DNA from: CAWDDA01 sp963813345
Lineage (GTDB): Bacteria > Acidobacteriota > Blastocatellia > RBC074
Direction of reading: 5' to 3'
NCBI GenBank assembly: GCA_963813345.1
Contig: CAWEYR010000020.1
Span: 62,001-126,000 of the forward strand
DNA length: 64,000 nucleotides
The position numbers were made by a program, and so were the translations under genes. This document shows positions 59,625-64,000 of this stretch, piece by piece. Within the stretch, counting starts at the first letter, position 1. Each line of letters begins with the position of its first letter. The notes under the pieces are model-generated. The model worked only from the letters and a program-made list of their open reading frames with translations, did no database searches and was not told the origin of the DNA.

Positions 59625-60317
59625 TTACGGTTGCGCTGTCTCAAAGCTCAGGTCGTAAGGATGGATCACGAGATGATCGTGAACGGCCGTGACGCCAGGT
59701 GCGTGGCTGACGGCGCCGAGGATGGCGTTCGCTTCATCCCAGGAGTTGACTGCTCCGCTAAGACTTACTTCGCCTCCCTCAACCTGCACCTTGATACGGC
59801 CCGCCTCGCGTTCAGCGCGCACGCTCAGTACATCTTCGATCACATATTTGAGCTTCTCAGGATTGGTTGGAGCGACGACGGTGATCGAGTTAGTAACGCC
59901 GCGCACGCCCAGAAGGTGGCTTACAGCTCGCTCAGCGTCGAGCCGGTGGCGGTAATTCTCGACGTTGCCTTCGAGCGTCACCCATCCATGTGTAACGGTC
60001 GAATGTATTTGCTCGGCCGGGACGAGAACATCCCAATCGAGCGCGTGACGGACCGCTTGAGCGATGTCAGCGTCGTTGCGTAGCGCATCCCCACGCACGT
60101 GCACTTCTATTTCATTGGCGACATCGAGAACTCCGCGCACCCTGTGCGCCGCTTCTTTTGCAGCGATCTTCTCAGCATAACTGCCCACTGTGCCTGTCAA
60201 CGTGACGACTCCATCTTTGACGATGACACCGATTTCGGTCTCTCTTACGCGTGAATCCCAACCAAGTTGAAATACCACTCCGCTTTTGAGTTCTTCATCT
60301 CTTTGTCTGTAAGTCAT
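59625..60317 (-). CDS. BON-domain protein with three repeats, 230 aa
   Basis: Three BON domains in a row, each with the pattern GVIVKDGVVTLTGTVGSYAEKIAAKEAAHRVRGV, HGWVTLEGNVENYRHRLDAERAVSHLLGVRGV and GGEVSLSGAVNSWDEANAILGAVSHAPGV. BON domains bind phospholipid or stress-related membranes (OsmY family). No signal peptide, so cytoplasmic or membrane-associated. ATG 60317 has AGGAG upstream. A sigma-54 type promoter lies 55 bases upstream. Divergent from the alcohol dehydrogenase. Confidence 0.92.
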   Translation of the reverse strand: MTYRQRDEELKSGVVFQLGWDSRVRETEIGVIVKDGVVTLTGTVGSYAEKIAAKEAAHRVRGVLDVANEIEVHVRGDALRNDADIAQAVRHALDWDVLVPAEQIHSTVTHGWVTLEGNVENYRHRLDAERAVSHLLGVRGVTNSITVVAPTNPEKLKYVIEDVLSVRAEREAGRIKVQVEGGEVSLSGAVNSWDEANAILGAVSHAPGVTAVHDHLVIHPYDLSFETAQP

Positions 60318-60370
60318 GATGTCTCCTTGCGTTATCAATAAGACAATCCCATACTTCGCCTCATTTTCGA

Positions 60371-60385
60371 GCAATCAGTATGCCA
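60371..60385 (-). promoter_or_regulatory. sigma-54 type promoter of the BON gene
   Basis: On the minus strand TGGCATACTGATTGC then T: GG (60384-60383) and GC (60372-60371) ten bases apart; TGGCA and TTGCT match the consensus. Predicted start near 60359. Confidence 0.75.
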
Positions 60386-60467
60386 ACGGCCTTTTCATTG
60401 AAAATGCGCATACGGGCTTGGATTTGGCTGATTGCTGAGGAGATTTCCACTTAGCCGCGAGCGGGGC

Positions 60468-60483
60468 AGGGAACCTTTACGCA
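60468..60483 (+). promoter_or_regulatory. weak sigma-54 type site before the alcohol dehydrogenase
   Basis: AGGGAACCTTTACGCA: GG and GC at the right spacing but with a poor -12 box (TACGC). It is placed 38 bases before the ADH ATG. Confidence 0.3.
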
Positions 60484-60520
60484 ATTACATCAGTAGGCGT
60501 AGTGTTGAGATAGCAAGACA

Positions 60521-61543
60521 ATGAAAGCCTGGACCTTACGCGCACCTGCATCTGCCGACAGTCATCCGCTTGAACTCACCGACATCTCAAGGCCTGTACC
60601 GGCGGACGATGAGATCCTTGTGCGAGTCTCCGCCTGCGGAATTTGCCGCACGGACCTTCATGTGGTCGAAGGTGAATTAAGTGTCCGGCGCTCACGTATA
60701 ATCCCCGGACACCAGGTTGTTGGTCGCGTTGCTGCACTGGGCAATCGCGTTAAAGGTTACGAGATAGGTCAGCGCGTTGGTATTGCCTGGCTAAACCGGA
60801 CTTGCGGCAAGTGTCAGTTCTGCGCGTCGGGTCGAGAAAACCTGTGCGACGATCCGCAATTTACTGGATGGACAGTAAACGGCGGCTTTGCCGAATACAC
60901 TGTTGTACCTGCCGCTTTTGCATATTCGCTTCCCGAAGGTTTTGCCGATCTCCAGGCTGCACCGCTACTTTGCGCCGGAATCATTGGTTACCGCGCGCTG
61001 CGGTTAACGAGAATGGACGACAGGAGGTTTGGATGGTCCGGAGCTCGGTTGGGCCTCTACGGTTTCGGTGCCGCCGGTCACGTTACGATTCAATTAGGCC
61101 GCGCGCGTGGCGCTGAAATCTATGTGGCAACGCGCGACCGCGACCGACATCAGTCATTGGCTTTGGAACTTGGCGCTACGTGGGTGGGAGGAACTTTCGA
61201 TGAACCACCCGTAAAACTCGACGCGGCGATCATCTTTGCACCAGCAGGTGAACTCGTGCCCATTGCGCTAAAGGCCCTCAACAAGGGCGGTACGCTCGTG
61301 CTTGGCGGAATCCACATGAGCTCGATACCTTCATTCGACTATAGCCTCATCTACGGAGAGCGAATGGTGCGGAGTGTCGCCAACAACACACGCGAGGATG
61401 GCAGGAATTTTCTCGCGGAGGCGGGCCGAATTCCTGTCCGCACACACGTCGAGACCTTTCCATTCACCGCCGTAAATGAAGCTCTTGTAGCCCTCAAACA
61501 CGACGCAATTCGTGGAGCTGGTGTTCTCCTCGGCGAAACTTGA
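60521..61543 (+). CDS. zinc-dependent alcohol dehydrogenase, MDR family, 340 aa
   Basis: Cytoplasmic NAD(P)-dependent dehydrogenase. Catalytic Zn ligands Cys in ACGICRTDLH (near 40) and His in PGHQVVG (near 64), structural Zn site CGKCQFCASGRENLCD (near 94-108), Rossmann segment LGLYGFGAAGHVTIQLGR (near 181). The GHQ in place of GHE is characteristic of a bacterial subgroup often encoded in stress islands. Intact. Substrate unknown, probably a short alcohol or aldehyde in fermentative metabolism. Divergent from the BON gene. Confidence 0.93.
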   Translation: MKAWTLRAPASADSHPLELTDISRPVPADDEILVRVSACGICRTDLHVVEGELSVRRSRIIPGHQVVGRVAALGNRVKGYEIGQRVGIAWLNRTCGKCQFCASGRENLCDDPQFTGWTVNGGFAEYTVVPAAFAYSLPEGFADLQAAPLLCAGIIGYRALRLTRMDDRRFGWSGARLGLYGFGAAGHVTIQLGRARGAEIYVATRDRDRHQSLALELGATWVGGTFDEPPVKLDAAIIFAPAGELVPIALKALNKGGTLVLGGIHMSSIPSFDYSLIYGERMVRSVANNTREDGRNFLAEAGRIPVRTHVETFPFTAVNEALVALKHDAIRGAGVLLGET

Positions 61544-61619
61544 GACCAGTTCTGACAACGACGCTACTTCGCGCCCACTCCAACGCGCAACGCAGTGAGC
61601 ACTTTTCGGGCGACGATTG

Positions 61620-61700
61620 CGCGGTTTGACGCTCTATTGCGGAGTTTCAACCAGTCGGGTTCCCACTAAACCCTGCTGGAATACGAAATAGAGAAAGGCA
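61620..61700 (+). promoter_or_regulatory. upstream block shared with 63107-63180
   Basis: GCGGTTT, then TGCGGAGTTTCAACC, then CTGCT-GAA and GAAAGGCA occur in the same order here and before the GCS2/CBS gene. The TGCGGAGTTTCAACC box lies about 60 bases before the sigma-54 type site at 61697 and could be an activator site. Confidence 0.45.
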
Positions 61701-61711
61701 TACGAATTGCC
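61696..61711 (+). promoter_or_regulatory. sigma-54 type promoter of the small exported gene
   Basis: AGGCATACGAATTGCC: GG (61697-61698) and GC (61709-61710) ten bases apart with GGCA and TTGC. Predicted start near 61722, leader about 65 bases. Confidence 0.72.
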
Positions 61712-61788
61712 TGAAAGGTGTCAGGTAATAAAAGCAGTTCTGGTGTTGTTATTGACGACTTGGCGGCTGGAACGTAAGGAGGTTAATG

Positions 61789-62187
61789 ATGAAACGCATA
61801 GTTCTTTTGATCTTCGCCCTGTTTGGGTTCCTGATGCTTAGCGGCAACTCTTGCCGTCAGGCAGCAGCGCGACAGCGACGCGCCTCGAATCCGCTGTTGT
61901 TGAATTCACTGAAAACGTCAAGGTGAGAGACGTCATCTTGAGAGGCGAGTATCTCTTTGTACACGACGAAGAGAGGATGGCCAAAGGTGAACCGTGCACT
62001 TACATCTATCGCGGCAAGCAGCAAGACGAGGAGAAAATCGGTTGCCTCATTTCACTGCATCCACGTCGACCGCGAAATGGTAAGCGAGTTTAAGGCGACT
62101 ATTACTAAACGTGTGACGCCTTACGACGTCGCCGAGTTAACAGAGATTCAATTTGCTGGCAGTAAGGACGGTCACCGCGTTCCGTAA
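61789..62187 (+). CDS. small exported protein of unknown function (two indels)
   Basis: AAGGAGG lies six bases before ATG 61789. Signal sequence RIVLLIFALFGFLMLSGNSC with a possible lipoprotein Cys. After correction (one base missing near 61850, one extra near 62040) the mature part reads ESAVVEFTENVKVRDVILRG, EYLFVHDEERMAKGEPCTY and, further on, EFKATITKRVTPYDVAELTE to TAA at 62185. About 132 aa. No family assigned; the short beta-strand pattern and one or two Cys/His suggest a small periplasmic domain. Sigma-54 type promoter upstream. Confidence 0.65.
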
Positions 62188-62265
62188 CCGCGCGGCTTGC
62201 CAGGACGACAACCGATCAGGCCCGGTCCTCAGTTACGTCCTTTTTCCTCCGAGTCTGATCTGCAA

Positions 62266-62304
62266 AACAACCCTTGCCATTCCTGCGGCAAGGGTTGTTC
62301 TTTT
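62266..62304. terminator. bidirectional intrinsic terminator
   Basis: Perfect 13-bp stem AACAACCCTTGCC (62266-62278) with GGCAAGGGTTGTT (62287-62299), A-rich on the left and CTTTT on the right, between convergent genes. Confidence 0.88.
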
Positions 62305-62333
62305 GAGACATGAGAACGTTCGAGTACAGAACC

Positions 62334-63023
62334 TCATCTGTCGGAAAAGACGGCGAGGGCTTCTTCGTCCTTGATTACAACCGAGCGGCCATCGACTGCG
62401 ATCAGACCATTCTGCTGCAGCCGCGCGAGAGATCGTGAAATAACCTCACGAACAGAACCGATTCGTGCAGCGATCTGCTGATTCGTTAACACGAGACTTA
62501 GCTCCAGCCCGGCGGGCGTGCGCTTGCCGCGAGCGCGCGCTTCTCCACTCAACCAACCCGCGAGGCGTTGATCAACTTCGTGCAACGATAAAGCTTCGAC
62601 GAGCTCGGCGCATTTCCTTAATCGTCCGGCCATCAGCTTCAATGCAGTCAGCGTAATCTCGGGATGTGCCAGAAACAACGCTCTTACGTCTCGTGTCGCA
62701 AGTAGAAGGACAACAGAGTCCTCTTCTGCGGAGACAGTGGACGGGTAGGGCCCGTCATCAAAGACCGGTAGCTCTGCAATCGTGGCACCGGCTCGCTCGA
62801 CGTGTATCACCTGTTCGCGTCCGTCCAGACCTTCCCGAAAAGCCCGCAATGCCCCACTGACAATCACAAAAAGTCCGGCCGCGGCCTCACCAGCAACAAA
62901 CAGAACTTCGTCGCGCTTGAGTCGGCGTTCGATGGCCCGTTCAGCCAGCGAGCGCAACTCGTCTACGTCAAGTCCTCCAAAGAGAACTGTGCGGCTCAAG
63001 GCGGACACTTTGTCGATGGCCAT
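62334..63023 (-). CDS. Crp/Fnr-family transcriptional regulator, 229 aa
   Basis: Cyclic-nucleotide-binding fold (LFGGLDVDELRSLAERAIERR, then FVAGEAAAGLFVIVSGALRAF, PYPSTVSAEEDSVVLLLATRDV), dimer helix, and C-terminal winged helix LTNQQIAARIGSVREVISRSLARLQQNGLIAVDG (recognition helix SVREVISRSLARL). The N-terminus lacks the four Cys of Fe-S FNR, so it does not sense oxygen in that way; cAMP contacts are not clear either. Intact. It is the only DNA-binding regulator in the stress island and may control neighbouring genes. Confidence 0.92.
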   Translation of the reverse strand: MAIDKVSALSRTVLFGGLDVDELRSLAERAIERRLKRDEVLFVAGEAAAGLFVIVSGALRAFREGLDGREQVIHVERAGATIAELPVFDDGPYPSTVSAEEDSVVLLLATRDVRALFLAHPEITLTALKLMAGRLRKCAELVEALSLHEVDQRLAGWLSGEARARGKRTPAGLELSLVLTNQQIAARIGSVREVISRSLARLQQNGLIAVDGRSVVIKDEEALAVFSDR

Positions 63024-63106
63024 CGATCCGCATTGTTACGCCGTGCGACCAGAGGATGCAACCAGCATTCACAGTGCGGCGACCAGGCGCTATTCGAGGA
63101 GAAGAA

Positions 63107-63180
63107 TGCGGTTTTGGCACACCACTGCGGAGTTTCAACCCGTCACGACTTGTCTGCACCTGCTCGAAGAATGAAACGGG
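63107..63180 (+). promoter_or_regulatory. upstream block shared with 61620-61700
   Basis: Contains GCGGTTTT, TGCGGAGTTTCAACC at about 63126, and GGGAAAGGCAGTGAAGCTGA where the sister copy has its sigma-54 type site; here the -12 part is degenerate. TTGGCACACCACTGCGG nearby resembles -24/-12 but with spacing one base short. Confidence 0.4.
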
Positions 63181-63292
63181 AAAGGCAGTGAAGCTGATAG
63201 GTGGAAGTTGCAGTCTGCTTTGGCTGCCGTTTCGCCGGACCATGGACGTCAATGATAGGAACGCGCAGTCATTAGTAGAGGATCAATCAGAA

Positions 63293-63909
63293 ATGGGTGA
63301 GCACAACGTCTCGACGAACAAGGATGCCAGTCAGGACCATGCTTTCATGAAGTCCCTTCTGGCTGACTTAAGTGCGCTCGAACAAATGATCGAAACCGGA
63401 AGGATCGAAAGTGGCGTGCGGCGCATTGGCGCCGAACAGGAGATGTTCCTGGTCGATGACGCGATGAGACCGGCTCCTGTCTCGCAGGAAGTTCTAAAGA
63501 CTGCACGTGAGGACCGGCTGACGACAGAACTCGGAAAGTTTAATCTCGAAGCGAATCTGTCGCCGCGCGCGCTCGCTTATTCCGGTTTGCGCGAAATGGA
63601 GGCCGAGCTTGAGGAGCTGATCAGGATTTCTCGCGATGCCGCGCTTACCTGTGGCGCAGATGTTCTCACGCGATCTGCTCCGGCTGCTGGCGCTGCGTCT
63701 GCCTCATCCGAGCGCGAAGCCAATCACTGTAAGCGAGATCATGAAACGCGATCTCGTAACTGTCACGCCGGAAACTCCTGCGCTCGAAGCGCTGAAAACT
63801 ATGACGTCACCACAAAGTTGGTTGTCTGCCAGTGATCGAAGAGACGAGATTGGTGGGAATTGTGACTGCACACGATTTTTTGTCATACCTGGCAGATTCC
63901 AGTGAGTGA
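63293..63909 (+). CDS. GCS2-like N-terminus joined to a CBS-domain C-terminus (two frame breaks, middle apparently missing)
   Basis: Residues 1-125 match the start of the glutamate-cysteine ligase-like GCS2 family (RIGAEQEMFLVDD, LTTELGKFNLEANLSPRAL, LREMEAELEELI). Near 63640-63660 the frame changes by one base to FSRDLLRLLALRLPHP, then ITVSEIMKRDLVTVTPETPALEAL, and after another base near 63800, VGCLPVIEETRLVGIVTAHDFLSYL, which is a CBS domain. A GCS2 domain is normally more than 300 residues, so about two-thirds of it is absent. Either a real internal deletion or an assembly collapse. CBS domains bind adenine nucleotides. Start ATG 63293 has GAGGA upstream. Confidence 0.55.
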
Positions 63910-64000
63910 GTTGAAGTTCACTCGGGTCCGATCGCCTGTCATGCGGTAGCTCCGCGCGAAACGAGCCGCCGTTTGTCAGGGTCAGGTTTTGAACCGAATT
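63910..64000. other. window end, no gene seen
   Basis: Ninety bases without a convincing start or ribosome site. Confidence 0.4.

Noticed and set aside
63112..63130. Sigma-54 promoter TTGGCACACCACTGCGG before the GCS2/CBS gene
   Set aside because: GG and GC are nine bases apart, not ten, which sigma-54 does not usually tolerate; kept only as part of the shared block.
1..64000. Genome-wide programmed +1 frameshifting as an explanation for split genes
   Set aside because: The breaks have no common slippery site, go in both directions, and occur in genes that are never frameshifted in other bacteria.

Overview
The window looks like a chromosomal segment of a soil-type Acidobacteriota, probably class Blastocatellia (inference). 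The pointers are a duplicated-permease ABC transporter of the acidobacterial (ADOP) type, an Oar-like TonB receptor with a carboxypeptidase-regulatory N-terminus, an ECF sigma factor divergent from a large Ser/Thr kinase, SYLF and DUF1254 proteins, and short palindromic repeats that read into proteins as LYRLQAES, FRLKAV or IPPEGGTT. There is no phage, IS transposase, CRISPR array or rRNA. The one RNA gene I can support is an unusual tRNA-Cys.

Layout. 0-2.5 kb: tail of a large surface protein, a secreted hypothetical and a cold-shock protein with a long leader. 2.5-9 kb: heat-shock island (Hsp20, ClpB, GrpE, ClpA-like unfoldase). 9-17 kb: aminotransferase, serine hydrolase, copper P-type ATPase, ADOP permease. 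17.5-24.5 kb: TonB receptor, rhamnogalacturonan lyase and formylglycine-generating enzyme. 24.5-26.6 kb: peroxiredoxin and Cys-rich lipoprotein behind a type-II tRNA-Cys, then a SYLF protein. 26.7-35.5 kb: kinase-ankyrin protein with divergent ECF sigma, UPF0114, bile-acid-type symporter, hydroxyproline epimerase/oxidase pair and PP2C phosphatase. 36-43 kb: DUF3302-HlyD-outer membrane factor export operon, transhydrogenase, PPK2, TerB-like protein. 43-52 kb: DUF1254, GH63-like glucosidase, Ca2+/H+ antiporter, K+ channel, serine hydrolase with TPRs. 52-56.7 kb: decaheme cytochrome, MtrB-like porin, monoheme cytochrome, NapC-like tetraheme protein, a likely trans-envelope electron conduit. 56.6-64 kb: stress island of universal stress proteins, hemerythrin, BON, Zn-alcohol dehydrogenase, Crp/Fnr regulator and a GCS2/CBS protein, several genes of which carry good sigma-54 type promoters.

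Two features shape the whole window. First, about forty genes-in-pieces are rejoined by adding or removing one base, mostly removing one extra base. These affect housekeeping genes such as clpB and grpE, so I treat them as consensus indels of the assembly, not gene decay, and give each gene its full span. Second, several families of palindromic repeats sit between genes, above all between convergent genes. Some run into reading frames and supply stop codons or terminal residues.
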